DNA from: Sedimentibacter saalensis
GTDB lineage: Bacteria; Bacillota; Clostridia; Tissierellales; Sedimentibacteraceae
DNA: 64,000 nucleotides
Direction: 5' to 3'
Assembly (NCBI RefSeq): GCF_007830175.1
Contig: NZ_VLKH01000005.1
Coordinates: 62,001 to 126,000 of the forward strand
Shown here: positions 9,672 to 18,998 of the stretch, in pieces
How positions within the stretch are numbered: position 1 is the stretch's first letter
Layout of the letters: the number at the start of each line of letters is the position of its first letter
The notes under the pieces: generated by a model
Told to the model about the DNA's origin: nothing
The model's database searches: none
What the model saw: the letters and a program-made list of their open reading frames with translations, nothing else
Program-made: the position numbers and the translations under genes

Positions 9672-10187
9672 ATGGATTTAAAAGAAAAGATCAGAGTGAT
9701 AGACGGTTTTCCTGTAGATGGAATAAGCTTTAAAGATATTACCACATTGTTAAAGGATGCTGGGGCACTTAACGAATGCATAAATCAAATGGCTGAAAGG
9801 TTCAAGGATACTCAGGTTGACATTATAGTGGGACCTGAATCAAGAGGTTTCATCTTGGCAACACCCCTTGCCTATGTAATGAACACAGGATTTGTACCTG
9901 TGAGAAAACCTGGGAAACTTCCCGGAGAAACAATAAAATATGAATACTCACTGGAATATGGAATGGATTCTCTTGAAATACACAAAGATGCTATAAAGCC
10001 TGGACAAAAGGTTCTCATTATTGATGACCTTCTTGCAACGGGAGGTACAATGTTTGCAGCTGCCAAGCTTGTGGAAAAGCTGGGCGGAGATGTTGTAGGC
10101 CTTGGATTTTTAATAGAGCTAGAAGATTTGAACGGAAGAGAAAAACTTTCTGATTATAAAGTTGAATCGTTGGTAAAATACAACTAA
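9672..10187 (+). CDS. apt: Adenine phosphoribosyltransferase
   Basis: Apt salvages adenine to AMP using PRPP. It has 171 residues, standard length. The PRPP-binding motif VLIIDDLLATGGT lies near residue 114, and GPESRGFI and RKPGKLPGE are the usual active-site segments. GGAGGAG precedes the ATG by 3-6 bases. The recJ-apt-rel order is conserved in Clostridia. Confidence 0.97.
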   Translation: MDLKEKIRVIDGFPVDGISFKDITTLLKDAGALNECINQMAERFKDTQVDIIVGPESRGFILATPLAYVMNTGFVPVRKPGKLPGETIKYEYSLEYGMDSLEIHKDAIKPGQKVLIIDDLLATGGTMFAAAKLVEKLGGDVVGLGFLIELEDLNGREKLSDYKVESLVKYN

Positions 10188-10197
10188 TAAAACAAAT

Positions 10198-10243
10198 AAA
10201 AATTAAGAATTAAGAGTTAAGAGTAAGGAGTTAATTCTTAATT
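10198..10243. repeat. TTAAGAA-type palindromic element, short copy lacking the central hairpin
   Basis: AAAAATTAAGAATTAAGAG on the left and TTAATTCTTAATT on the right form inverted arms of the same type as the copies at 16.8 and 28.7 kb. The GC-rich centre is missing. It fills the gap between apt and rel. Confidence 0.6.
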
Positions 10244-10261
10244 AAAAGTGAGGTGAGCACA

Positions 10262-12448
10262 ATGTTGGAAAATATAATCAATCAAATAGAATCATACAAT
10301 CCCAATGCAGATGTTTCAGTTGTTGCCAAGGCATACAACTATGCGGAAATGGCACATTCAAATGCACAGACTAGATTTTCAGGTGAAAGATACTTTATTC
10401 ACCCATACAATGTTGCGCTCATTCTGGCAGATCTGCACGTTGACGTACAGACAATTGCAGCAGGACTACTGCATGATGTTGTTGAGGACACGGGAATAAC
10501 CTATGATGATATAAAAAGAGAATTCGGTGAAGAAATAGCCAATATGGTGGATGGCGTCACAAAGCTTAGCAAAGTCAAGTACAGAAACAAGGAAGAGCGT
10601 CAGGCAGAATCCCTGAGAAAGATGATTATTGCCATGTCTAAGGACATAAGGGTCGTAATCATAAAACTGGCCGACCGTCTGCACAACATCAGGACTCTTC
10701 AGTACATGCCAAAGGAAAAACAATATCAAAAAGCAATGGAGACAATAGAAATATATGCTCCCATTGCCAACCGACTTGGTATTGCGTCCATAAAGTGGGA
10801 GCTTGAAGATCTGAGTTTGAAATATATTGATCCTGAAGGCTACCAGGATTTGCTTGAAAAGGTACAGCAAAAAAGCGAGCAAAGAAAGGATTACATATCC
10901 CGAATCATATCGGTAATGCAGGAAAAGTTAAGCGATGCAGGAATAGAAGCAGATATAAAGGGAAGGCCAAAGAGCCTTTACAGCATTTATAAAAAAATGT
11001 ATTTCAAAAACAGGGCTTTTGAGCAGATTTATGATTTGATTGCTGTTAGAATAATTGTTGACAGCATCAAGGACTGCTATGGAGCGCTGGGAACAATGCA
11101 CACACTTTGGAAGCCAATTCCGGGAAGATTCAAGGATTATATTGCAATGCCGAAGCCCAACATGTACCAGTCACTGCACACAACAGTCATAGGACCTGCA
11201 GGCGAGCCATTTGAAATTCAAATAAGAACCCTTGAAATGCACAGAACGGCTGAATACGGTATAGCTGCTCACTGGAAATACAAGGAAGGAATAGATGAGC
11301 AGACAAATTACGAAGAAAAATTAAACTGGCTGAGACAAATGCTTGAGTGGCAGCAGGAAACTAATGATCCGGCAGAATTTATGGAAACACTGAAAATTGA
11401 TCTTTATGCAGATGAAGTGTTTGTGTTCACCCCTAAGGGAGAAGTTGTAAATATTCCTACAGGATCAACACCAATTGACTTTGCTTACAGAGTCCACTCA
11501 GCTGTAGGAAATAAATGCGTTGGTGCAAAGGTAAACGGCAGAATTGTGCCCATTGACACAAAACTTAAAACCGGAGATCAAATTGAAATATTAACTTCTC
11601 AATCAAGTGCAGGGCCAAGCAGGGACTGGCTTAAAATAGCAGCTTCAAGTCAGGCAAAATCAAAAATCAGAAAATTTTTCAAAGAAAGAGACAAAGATTT
11701 CAATGTTGAAAAAGGCAAGGAACTTGTTGAAAGAGAAGTAAAGAAACAAGGTTACCAGGTATCTGATTTGTTGAAGGACGACTGGCTTAAATTTGTTGCC
11801 GACAAGTACAGCATGTTCACTGCAAACAATCTTTATGCAGCTGTTGGCAATGGAGGCATTACAGAAAATCAGATAGTAAACAGGCTTAAACTTTTGTACA
11901 TGGAAAAAAACAAGGATAAAATTGAGCTTGAGAAAATAGAAAACCTTGAGAAAAATACAAACATTACCAGCAAGACGCCTTCAAGGATAGAAAAACATGC
12001 TTCAGGTGTTATAATAAAGGGAATTGACAACGTGAAGGTTCGTTTTTCCAAGTGCTGCAGTCCTGTTCCGGGAGACGCCATAGTAGGCTACATTACAAGA
12101 GGAAGAGGAGTGTCTGTTCACAGGGCAGACTGCACAAACATTCACGACCTTACAGATTCTGAAGATCAAAGGTTCATAGAAGTTGAGTGGGATTACGGCA
12201 AGAAGGCTACATTTGTAAGCGAGCTGCAAATAAAGGCGCTTGACAGACCAAGGCTTCTGCAGGATTTAACAGCTCTTTATGCTGAGGCTAAGCTGAACGC
12301 TGTTTCTCTTAACCTGAGGATTACCAAGGACAGGGTTGCCATAGTAGACATTGGTTTTGAAATAAATGAAACAAAACAAATTGAAGATTTGATGAAAAAA
12401 ATAAAAAAACTTGACGGTGTACTTGAAGTGTACAGAAACAAAAAATAA
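10262..12448 (+). CDS. rel: Bifunctional (p)ppGpp synthetase/hydrolase Rel
   Basis: The stringent-response enzyme, making and degrading (p)ppGpp. From ATG 10262 the protein is 728 residues. Domains in order: HD hydrolase with RYFIHP and the catalytic HDVVEDT (intact, so hydrolysis is likely active); synthetase with RPKSLYSIYKKM and YQSLHTTV; TGS with DEVFVFTPKGEV; a zinc-finger/RIS region with CCSPVPGD; and a C-terminal ACT domain. AGGTG lies 6 bases before ATG 10262, preferred over the GTG at 10253. The next gene, dtd, is the standard neighbour. Confidence 0.96.
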   Translation: MLENIINQIESYNPNADVSVVAKAYNYAEMAHSNAQTRFSGERYFIHPYNVALILADLHVDVQTIAAGLLHDVVEDTGITYDDIKREFGEEIANMVDGVTKLSKVKYRNKEERQAESLRKMIIAMSKDIRVVIIKLADRLHNIRTLQYMPKEKQYQKAMETIEIYAPIANRLGIASIKWELEDLSLKYIDPEGYQDLLEKVQQKSEQRKDYISRIISVMQEKLSDAGIEADIKGRPKSLYSIYKKMYFKNRAFEQIYDLIAVRIIVDSIKDCYGALGTMHTLWKPIPGRFKDYIAMPKPNMYQSLHTTVIGPAGEPFEIQIRTLEMHRTAEYGIAAHWKYKEGIDEQTNYEEKLNWLRQMLEWQQETNDPAEFMETLKIDLYADEVFVFTPKGEVVNIPTGSTPIDFAYRVHSAVGNKCVGAKVNGRIVPIDTKLKTGDQIEILTSQSSAGPSRDWLKIAASSQAKSKIRKFFKERDKDFNVEKGKELVEREVKKQGYQVSDLLKDDWLKFVADKYSMFTANNLYAAVGNGGITENQIVNRLKLLYMEKNKDKIELEKIENLEKNTNITSKTPSRIEKHASGVIIKGIDNVKVRFSKCCSPVPGDAIVGYITRGRGVSVHRADCTNIHDLTDSEDQRFIEVEWDYGKKATFVSELQIKALDRPRLLQDLTALYAEAKLNAVSLNLRITKDRVAIVDIGFEINETKQIEDLMKKIKKLDGVLEVYRNKK

Positions 12449-12474
12449 ATGATAATATTGAAAATACTGTATTG

Positions 12475-12500
12475 CCGCAAGGTGATGCGGATTTTCTTTT
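12475..12500 (+). terminator. Probable terminator after rel
   Basis: CCGCA, loop AGGTGA, TGCGG, then ATTTTCTTTT. The stem is only 5 bp, so termination may be partial and dtd may also be read from the rel transcript. Confidence 0.5.
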
Positions 12501-12531
12501 ATAAATCAGAAAACAGTAAGCAGGTGATTTA

Positions 12532-12981
12532 GTGAGAGGCGTTGTACAGCGTGTCAAACGCGCCAAAGTAACGGTTGATGATAAGACAATAGGTCAAATT
12601 GACCATGGAATAATGCTTTTACTTGGTGTAGAAGAAGACGATGAAGAAAAAGATCTGGAGTACATGTGCGACAAGGTTGCAAATTTGAGAATATTTGAAG
12701 ATGAAGAAGGAAAGATGAACAAAAGCGTCCTGGACGTTTGTGGAAGTCTTCTTGTAGTTTCTCAGTTTACACTTTTAGGAGATGCAAGAAAAGGCAGGAG
12801 ACCAAGCTTCATTCAAGCAGCACGTCCTGAAAAAGCAGTACCCATGTATGAAAAATTCATCCATAACATGATAAAATCAGGATTGAAAACACAGACAGGC
12901 GAATTTGGTGCCGACATGCAGGTAGAGCTTGTAAATGACGGACCGGTCACAATTTTGCTTGACAGCAAAAAAAATTTTTAG
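12532..12981 (+). CDS. dtd: D-aminoacyl-tRNA deacylase
   Basis: Dtd removes D-amino acids, and glycine from mischarged tRNA-Ala, from tRNA. The protein is 149 residues and starts at GTG with [15 protein letters not shown], the usual N-terminus. The active-site SQFTLLGD segment and the cross-subunit Gly-cisPro motif (NDGPVTILL) are present. CAGGTG lies 8 bases upstream. Confidence 0.96.
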   Translation: MRGVVQRVKRAKVTVDDKTIGQIDHGIMLLLGVEEDDEEKDLEYMCDKVANLRIFEDEEGKMNKSVLDVCGSLLVVSQFTLLGDARKGRRPSFIQAARPEKAVPMYEKFIHNMIKSGLKTQTGEFGADMQVELVNDGPVTILLDSKKNF

Positions 12982-12990
12982 GAGGAAATT

Positions 12991-13611
12991 ATGATATTTG
13001 AAGCAATGACAGTGGGCTCGTATTACTCAAACTGCTACATAGTGGCAAGCGACAGTACAAAAGAAGCTGCAATAATAGACCCGGGGGCTGATTTTAGTAA
13101 AATTGACCAGAAAATAATTGAGCTGGGATTAAATCCTAAGATGATAATTTTGACCCACGCTCACGGTGACCACATTTGCGCCGTAAAGGAACTTATTGAA
13201 AAATACAACGCAAAAGTCTGCATACACGAAATTGATGCCCTGGCTTTATCTGACAGCAAAATAAATTTTTCAAAGGTATTGTTTGGAAAAGATATATCCA
13301 TTGATGCTGATGTAAAATTGAAAGACGGTGATGTGCTTGAGCTGGGAGATCTTAAGCTTGAAATAATTCACACTCCCGGACACACAAAAGGCGGCATATG
13401 CATCAAAGTCGGAAATATAATGATGACAGGGGATACTCTTTTTAACAATTCTATAGGAAGAACAGATTTTCCTGGAGGATCTTTTGAAGAAATAATTGAT
13501 TCCATACAGGAAAAAATATTCAAGTACGACGAAGATATAATAATCTATCCGGGACACAATTCTCCTTCAACAATAAAATCTGAAAAACTGAGCAATCCTT
13601 TTGTCAATTAA
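12991..13611 (+). CDS. MBL-fold metallohydrolase (glyoxalase II-like)
   Basis: A 206-residue metallo-beta-lactamase-fold protein of the YcbL/GloB-like group. It has THAHGDH (the HxHxDH metal site), HTPGHTKGG, MTGDTLFNNSIGRTD and YPGHN motifs. The family hydrolyses thioesters such as S-lactoylglutathione or related low-molecular-weight thiol adducts; the substrate here is unknown. It starts 9 bases after the dtd stop with TAGGAGG, and hemZ follows directly, the usual clostridial order. Confidence 0.88.
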   Translation: MIFEAMTVGSYYSNCYIVASDSTKEAAIIDPGADFSKIDQKIIELGLNPKMIILTHAHGDHICAVKELIEKYNAKVCIHEIDALALSDSKINFSKVLFGKDISIDADVKLKDGDVLELGDLKLEIIHTPGHTKGGICIKVGNIMMTGDTLFNNSIGRTDFPGGSFEEIIDSIQEKIFKYDEDIIIYPGHNSPSTIKSEKLSNPFVN

Positions 13612-13620
13612 GGAGAAGTG

Positions 13621-15117
13621 ATGCTTAGATTTTATTTTTCAGGTCATAACTTTGAATATGAAGCAAGAAATGCCCTAAGGGTTTTTGACCTTAACATTGA
13701 ATATGATGTTAAAAATATGGATGCAGAAGAGCCTGACTTTCAGTGTGAATATTCTATTGTTTCAACTTTGGAAGAACAAGAAGGAGCATATATAAGCACA
13801 GCTGTTTTGTACCGAAAAAAAGAAAAGATTAATGAAAAAAGCTTTAAAAGCCATGAAATAATCCTGGAAAAAGAAAATGACAGGAAGATGAAAAAAACTC
13901 TTGTTACAAAATCTATTCACAATGTTTTGAAAAGTCACTACTCAATTGTTCCTGATTACGGTATATTAACGGGTGTAAGAGTTGTGAAAATACTCATAGC
14001 ATCAAGGCAGTACGGAAGAAGCGATTCTGAAATAACACGAATACTCAAAAACACATATGAAGTAACTGATGAAAAAATTGAACTTTTATGGGATATACTA
14101 AACATAGAAGAAAAATACATAAATGAAAAAATGAACAAAGAAAATTACAACTTGTATATTGGAATTCCATTTTGCCCTACTAAGTGCAGCTATTGTTCAT
14201 TCACATCATTTATAAATTGCGGTCAGAAAAAAATTGATGATTATGTTGATGTACTTGTACAGGAAATTCACGCAACAATTAAAATGGCAAAAGTCAGGAA
14301 TTTAAAGCTGCATTCTGTTTATATAGGTGGAGGAACACCTTCTGTTCTTAATATAGAGCAAATTGATAAATTGTTTGCGGCAATTAAAAGTCATTATGAT
14401 TTGAACAGCATAAGGGAAATAACATTTGAAGCAGGAAGGCCTGATACAATAACATTGGAAAAGCTTCAGTGCCTTAAAAACAACAATGTGACAAGAATAA
14501 GCATCAATCCTCAGTCCATGAATGAAAAAACTCTCCTTTCCATGGGAAGGAATCATAACACACAAGACATTTTAGAAAAATTCCAATTGGCAAGAAACAT
14601 CGGTTTTGACTGTATTAACATGGACGTAATACTGGGCCTGCCCGGTGAAAATGAAGAAGATGCACTTAATACCATCGAAAAAATTGTGAACCTGAAACCT
14701 GAAAATATCACGGTTCATTCACTGGCCTACAAGAAAAATGCAGAGCTTACAAGAGAAAGTTCACAGCTTTTAAAAGATTACAACTTGATGAGACTTATGC
14801 ATGATGAGGTAAGAGAAAGCTGCAGAAAAAACGGCTACAAACCATACTACATGTACAGACAAAAAAATATAAAGGGCAATTCTGAAAATGTGGGATATTG
14901 CCTACCTGCAAAGGAAAGCATATACAACATGATAATAATTGAGGAGCTTGAAACCATACTTGCCTGCGGCATCGGTGGATCGAGCAAAATCATGACAGAG
15001 AACAACCATCACGAGCCTCTTCGCAATTTCAAGAGCCTGGAGGAATACATAAGCCGAATTGATGAAATATTGGAAAAGAAGAAAAATTTGTTAAATAGTT
15101 CATTGGAGGGTATATGA
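13621..15117 (+). CDS. hemZ: HemZ-like coproporphyrinogen dehydrogenase (radical SAM)
   Basis: A 498-residue radical SAM protein of the oxygen-independent coproporphyrinogen oxidase family, HemZ subgroup. An N-terminal ~160-residue domain precedes the cluster motif FCPTKCSYC (CxxxCxxC) near residue 185, then IGGGTPSVLN, and INPQSMN/DVILGLPGE motifs. HemW/HemN/HemZ relatives are easily confused, and no other heme genes are nearby, so true coproporphyrinogen activity is not certain. ATG 13621 follows AAGGAG by 5 bases and is chosen over the adjacent GTG at 13618. Confidence 0.85.
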   Translation: MLRFYFSGHNFEYEARNALRVFDLNIEYDVKNMDAEEPDFQCEYSIVSTLEEQEGAYISTAVLYRKKEKINEKSFKSHEIILEKENDRKMKKTLVTKSIHNVLKSHYSIVPDYGILTGVRVVKILIASRQYGRSDSEITRILKNTYEVTDEKIELLWDILNIEEKYINEKMNKENYNLYIGIPFCPTKCSYCSFTSFINCGQKKIDDYVDVLVQEIHATIKMAKVRNLKLHSVYIGGGTPSVLNIEQIDKLFAAIKSHYDLNSIREITFEAGRPDTITLEKLQCLKNNNVTRISINPQSMNEKTLLSMGRNHNTQDILEKFQLARNIGFDCINMDVILGLPGENEEDALNTIEKIVNLKPENITVHSLAYKKNAELTRESSQLLKDYNLMRLMHDEVRESCRKNGYKPYYMYRQKNIKGNSENVGYCLPAKESIYNMIIIEELETILACGIGGSSKIMTENNHHEPLRNFKSLEEYISRIDEILEKKKNLLNSSLEGI

Positions 15118-15374
15118 AGAAGTTAACTATGTTTTATCTGGAAAATTGTCCTCACTGCAGACGTGCATACAGCATGATTGAGGAACTTAAAAGTCAAAAT
15201 CAGAAATATTCGAATGTTAATATTGAGCTTGTTGAGGAATCAAAAAATGTACAAATGGCCAGTGCCCATGACTACTATTACGTACCTGCGTTCTTCCTTG
15301 ATGGGGAGAAGCTGTTTGAAGGCGTACCGTCAATTGATAAAATCGAAGAAGTGTTGAAAAAAGCAACAGCATAA
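15114..15374 (+). CDS. Glutaredoxin-like thioredoxin-fold protein
   Basis: An 86-residue protein with the redox motif CPHC at the start of a thioredoxin fold (FYLENCPHCRRAY) and the cis-proline region YVPAFFLDGEKLF. It is likely a small thiol-disulfide reductant. It overlaps the hemZ stop by 4 bases (ATGA), so the two are translationally coupled. Confidence 0.85.
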   Translation: MKKLTMFYLENCPHCRRAYSMIEELKSQNQKYSNVNIELVEESKNVQMASAHDYYYVPAFFLDGEKLFEGVPSIDKIEEVLKKATA

Positions 15375-15405
15375 AAGTTGTTTGCAGCTACTACATATAA
15401 AATAA

Positions 15406-15432
15406 AAGAACAGCCGCTTAGCGGCTGTTCTT
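15406..15432. terminator. Bidirectional terminator between convergent genes
   Basis: AAGAACAGCCGC, loop TTA, GCGGCTGTTCTT: a perfect 12-bp stem between the glutaredoxin-like gene and the leftward DUF1622 gene. Confidence 0.85.
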
Positions 15433-15850
15433 AATTTTCATGATTTTCATGATTTTCATCTTCATGAGAATTTTTTTCAATTACTTGTTTTATTTTGTTA
15501 GCAAATTTCATTTCCTTAAAATGATTTGCTCTTTTAGAGTCAGACTCTATTTCCCAATGAATAATCAATGTGAGAGCTGCTCTTAAAACAACTATTGATG
15601 CAAGTATTATGAGCTCGTCAATAGTCCTTATTACAAGGGTTTTAAGAATCTCCGCACCGAGTTTAAACTCCAAAGCCATTGCAAGAGCCTGAGAAAATTC
15701 TATTTTTACGGTTTCATCCGAAAAGTTGAAGAATCTCAGAGCATATTTTACGAATGCTATTAAGGCAGAAAATACTATTATAAATACTCCGATTAACTCC
15801 AATACATGTGCAATGTTAGGGACTAGTGTTGAAATAAGATGTTCTAGCAT
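15431..15850 (-). CDS. DUF1622 family membrane protein
   Basis: A 139-residue protein with an N-terminal helix (about residues 12-32), a middle amphipathic segment rich in Ala/Leu (SQALAMALEFKLGAEILKT), a second membrane helix (about 75-95) and a polar His/Glu-rich tail. The layout matches DUF1622, a widespread small membrane family of unknown function. GGAGGAACTT-like sequence precedes the ATG. It is monocistronic and points against its neighbours. Confidence 0.8.
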   Translation of the reverse strand: MLEHLISTLVPNIAHVLELIGVFIIVFSALIAFVKYALRFFNFSDETVKIEFSQALAMALEFKLGAEILKTLVIRTIDELIILASIVVLRAALTLIIHWEIESDSKRANHFKEMKFANKIKQVIEKNSHEDENHENHEN

Positions 15851-16030
15851 AAGTTCCTCCGTTTTTTTAAATCAAATGCACTGAAAACATTTACTTAATA
15901 TTATAAATCATTTCAAGCAGTATGTCAAAGGTACATGCATTGTTTTTAAAGATAAATTTTGTAAATAATTCCTTTTTTTATATTCATAAATTGTCCATTT
16001 GTTTATATAAATGAATAAAGGGGTGGAAAT

Positions 16031-16834
16031 ATGATAATAGGAATTAAAAAAAGGAATCTGGCAATTATTTTAAGCTGTATGTTGCTGATGATAATTATTT
16101 TTGCATATGAAACAATAAGTAATTTTTCTGTGTCCGTATCTGCAGGAATTTCAAACTGGGGGCTTAAGTTCAATGAAAGCGGCACAACCCCCATAGGGAA
16201 TGAAACAAGGGATTATCTTAAAAAATATAATGCATATTATGCGGGCAATAATGATGAAAAAGTCATTTATCTAACTTTTGATGCCGGTTATGAGAATGGA
16301 TACACGCAGGATATTCTTGACACGCTGAAGAAACATGATGTTAAAGCTGCATTCTTCCTGGTTGGGCATTATATTGATAAGGAACCTGAATTGGTGAAAA
16401 GGATGATTGAGGAAGGGCATATTGTTGGAAACCACACATACAGCCATCCAGACATGTCAAAAATTGCAGATGTGGAATCTTTCAAAAAGGAACTTAATTC
16501 TCTGGAAGACATTTATAAACAAACAACCGGTCTTGATATGCCCAAGTACTACAGACCTCCTCAGGGGAAATTCAACGAAGAAAATCTTAAGATGGCAAAT
16601 GAGATGGGATATAAAACAATATTCTGGAGCCTTGCATACCAGGACTGGTCAAATGACAAGCAGCCCAGCAGAGAGACTGCATTTGAAAAATTAATACCCC
16701 GCATTCATCCGGGAGCAGTTGTTCTTTTGCACAGCACTTCAAAAACAAATTCCGAAATTTTAGATGAACTCCTTACAAAGTGGAAAGAAATGGGCTACAC
16801 ATTTAGAACAATCGACGAACTTGTAAAAAATTAA
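16031..16834 (+). CDS. pdaA: Polysaccharide deacetylase, PdaA-like (delta-lactam cortex de-N-acetylase)
   Basis: A NodB-fold peptidoglycan deacetylase of 267 residues with an N-terminal membrane anchor (about residues 9-27). Motifs: YLTFDAGYENGYT (metal-binding Asp), GNHTYSHPDM (the two metal His), YYRPPQGKFN, and LLHSTSKTNSEIL (catalytic His). The closest match is PdaA/YlxY-type enzymes; PdaA makes muramic delta-lactam in the spore cortex, fitting a spore former with sigK in the window. A vegetative deacetylase role is the alternative. The stop codon lies within a palindromic repeat. Confidence 0.85.
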   Translation: MIIGIKKRNLAIILSCMLLMIIIFAYETISNFSVSVSAGISNWGLKFNESGTTPIGNETRDYLKKYNAYYAGNNDEKVIYLTFDAGYENGYTQDILDTLKKHDVKAAFFLVGHYIDKEPELVKRMIEEGHIVGNHTYSHPDMSKIADVESFKKELNSLEDIYKQTTGLDMPKYYRPPQGKFNEENLKMANEMGYKTIFWSLAYQDWSNDKQPSRETAFEKLIPRIHPGAVVLLHSTSKTNSEILDELLTKWKEMGYTFRTIDELVKN

Positions 16835-16930
16835 GAATGAAGAGTTAAGAATTAAGAATTATAAGAAGGAATTGCGGCGGCGCAATTCCAACAATTGATT
16901 TTTCATTCTTCATTCTTAATTCTTAATTAA
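16826..16930. repeat. TTAAGAA-type palindromic element (MITE-like), full copy A
   Basis: Arms built of repeated TTAAGAA units (left) and TTCTTAA units (right) flank a GC-rich 22-base hairpin: GGAATTGCG, GCGG, CGCAATTCC (16868-16889). The whole element can fold into one long imperfect hairpin. It begins at the pdaA stop and ends just before the aspS promoter. No ORF is inside. Confidence 0.7.
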
Positions 16931-16944
16931 CGAAGTTTTTGTTG

Positions 16945-16973
16945 TTGACAAATAATTTTTAATGTGTTAATTT
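16945..16973 (+). promoter_or_regulatory. Promoter of the T-box-aspS transcript
   Basis: TTGACA (16945-16950), 17-base spacer, TAATTT (16968-16973), about 20 bases before the T-box stem I. Confidence 0.65.
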
Positions 16974-16989
16974 TAATGTAAACAAATTG

Positions 16990-17172
16990 CTTGGGGAAGA
17001 GTAATCATAAAGAATTAATTACAGCAAGACAGGGACGATGGAAGCCTGTTATTAACTTGTGGTGAAGACACCTCTATTACAGCAGTTACTTAATTGAGAG
17101 GGACTATTTATAGTCCAAGTAGGGTGGCAACGCGGGTTATACTCGTCCCTAAGGGGATGGGTTATTTTTTTT
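16990..17172 (+). promoter_or_regulatory. T-box leader controlling aspS
   Basis: The T-box sequence AGGGTGGCAACGCGGG is at 17121-17136, preceded by a short stem-III hairpin (GGACTATTTATAGTCC) and stem I with the CAGG...CCTG apical region. It is followed by a terminator (CGTCCC TAA GGGGATG, then an eight-T run) near 17145-17172. Uncharged tRNA would favour the antiterminator. GAC triplets that could serve as the Asp specifier lie in stem I (for example in GAAGACACC); which one is used I cannot settle by eye. Confidence 0.92.
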
Positions 17173-17195
17173 GATAAATTGCTTGGAGGATAATT

Positions 17196-18971
17196 ATGGA
17201 AACTATGGGAACACTCAGAAGAACTAACATGTGCGGACAACTGAACAAGGACCATATTGGCAAAGAAGTTGTAGTCATGGGATGGGTTCAAAAAAGAAGA
17301 AGTCTCGGAGGTCTTATTTTTGCCGATGTAAGAGATGTTACAGGGTTGATTCAGGTTGTATTCGACACTGATGTTAACAAGGAAGCATTTGATAAGGCTG
17401 AAAGTTTGAGAAGTGAATTCGTTATTGCTGTAAGAGGCGAAGTTTTAGAAAGACAATCTAAAAATCCTGATATGGCAACAGGAGAAATTGAGGTTTATGC
17501 TCATGAACTTAAAATATTGGACACAGCTGAAACTCCTCCGATTTATATAAAAGACAACGACGACGTATCTGAACAAATGCGTTTGAAATACAGATATTTG
17601 GATTTAAGAAAACCATCCATGCAGAAGAATCTTTTGACAAGAAGCAAGACTTCAAAGGTAATAAGAGACTTTTTGTATGACAACGGCTTCAATGAAGTTG
17701 AAACTCCATTTCTGGCAAAGCCTACTCCAGAAGGAGCAAGAGATTATCTTGTGCCAAGCAGGGTAAATCCGGGAAACTTTTATGCACTTCCACAGTCACC
17801 TCAGCTTTACAAGCAGCTTTTGATGGTGTCAGGCATGAACAGATACTATCAGATAGTAAGATGCTTCAGAGATGAAGACTTAAGAGCAAATAGGCAGCCG
17901 GAATTTACTCAGGTGGATATTGAAATGTCATTTGTTGACGTAGAAGATGTAATTGGCATCAATGAAAAACTCATACAAAAAATATTCAAGGAAATTAAAA
18001 ATGTTGATATAACTCTTCCTATAAGACGCATGTCATATCAGGAGGCCATGGACAAGTACGGATGCGACAAGCCTGATCTTCGTTTTGGTTTTGAACTTGA
18101 AAACATCACTGACATTTTTGCAAATTCTGAGTTTAATGCATTTAAATCAACTTACGACAACGGTGGTAAAATTAAGTGTGTAAAAATAGACGGTTCAGCT
18201 GATGAATTCTCAAAGAAGGGAATTTCCAAGCTTGAAAAGTTTGTCAAGACATATGGAGCTAAAGGACTTGCATGGTTCAAATATGAAAACAACACATTTG
18301 AATCTCCAATAGCAAAATTCCTGACAGAAGAAGAAATAAACAAATTAATTGAAAGATTAGAAATCAAAGAAAAAGATGTTGTTTTCATATTGGCTGACAA
18401 GGAATCAGTTGTAAACACAGCCTTGGGAGCATTGAGAATTGAAATTGCACACGATAAGAATTTAATTGACAACAATAAATTTGAACTTGTATGGATAACT
18501 GAATTCCCGTTGTTTGAATACAGCGAAGAAGAAGACAGATATGTTGCCAAGCACCATCCTTTTACAGCTCCTGTTGATGAAGATATTGACAAAATAGAAT
18601 CTGATCCTGGCGCTGTGAGAGCAAAAGCATACGACATTGTTATTAATGGAGATGAAATAGGCGGAGGAAGTATTCGTATAACAAACAGAACACTGCAGAA
18701 CAGAATGTTCAGAGCCCTTGGCTTCACTGATGAAGAAGCACAGGACAAATTCGGATATCTTCTTGAAGCATTCAAATACGGAGTACCCCCTCACGGAGGA
18801 ATTGCTTACGGACTTGACCGTTTCATGATGCTTCTTACAGAAAGCGACAACATAAGAGACGTAATAGCATTTCCTAAAACTCAAAGCGCTTCATGCCTCA
18901 TGACTGACTCACCAAGCGGTGTAACAGACAAACAGCTGAAGGAACTTGAGATTGAGGTAACAGCTGAATAA
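17196..18971 (+). CDS. aspS: Aspartyl-tRNA synthetase
   Basis: A class II synthetase of 591 residues, the bacterial length including the GAD insertion. N-terminal OB anticodon-binding domain (GWVQKRRSLGGLIFADVRD), motif 2 region RYYQIVRCFRDEDLRADR-like, and motif 3 GVPPHGGIAYGLDRFMMLL near the C-terminus. GGAGG lies 8 bases before the ATG. In many Firmicutes hisS precedes aspS; here it does not, and aspS has its own T-box. Confidence 0.97.
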   Translation: METMGTLRRTNMCGQLNKDHIGKEVVVMGWVQKRRSLGGLIFADVRDVTGLIQVVFDTDVNKEAFDKAESLRSEFVIAVRGEVLERQSKNPDMATGEIEVYAHELKILDTAETPPIYIKDNDDVSEQMRLKYRYLDLRKPSMQKNLLTRSKTSKVIRDFLYDNGFNEVETPFLAKPTPEGARDYLVPSRVNPGNFYALPQSPQLYKQLLMVSGMNRYYQIVRCFRDEDLRANRQPEFTQVDIEMSFVDVEDVIGINEKLIQKIFKEIKNVDITLPIRRMSYQEAMDKYGCDKPDLRFGFELENITDIFANSEFNAFKSTYDNGGKIKCVKIDGSADEFSKKGISKLEKFVKTYGAKGLAWFKYENNTFESPIAKFLTEEEINKLIERLEIKEKDVVFILADKESVVNTALGALRIEIAHDKNLIDNNKFELVWITEFPLFEYSEEEDRYVAKHHPFTAPVDEDIDKIESDPGAVRAKAYDIVINGDEIGGGSIRITNRTLQNRMFRALGFTDEEAQDKFGYLLEAFKYGVPPHGGIAYGLDRFMMLLTESDNIRDVIAFPKTQSASCLMTDSPSGVTDKQLKELEIEVTAE

Positions 18972-18998
18972 CATTGTATTATATGAAAGGAATGTTCA

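Noticed and set aside
16826..16930. Insertion sequence at the palindromic repeats
   Set aside because: No transposase frame; only about 105 bases. At most a non-autonomous element.
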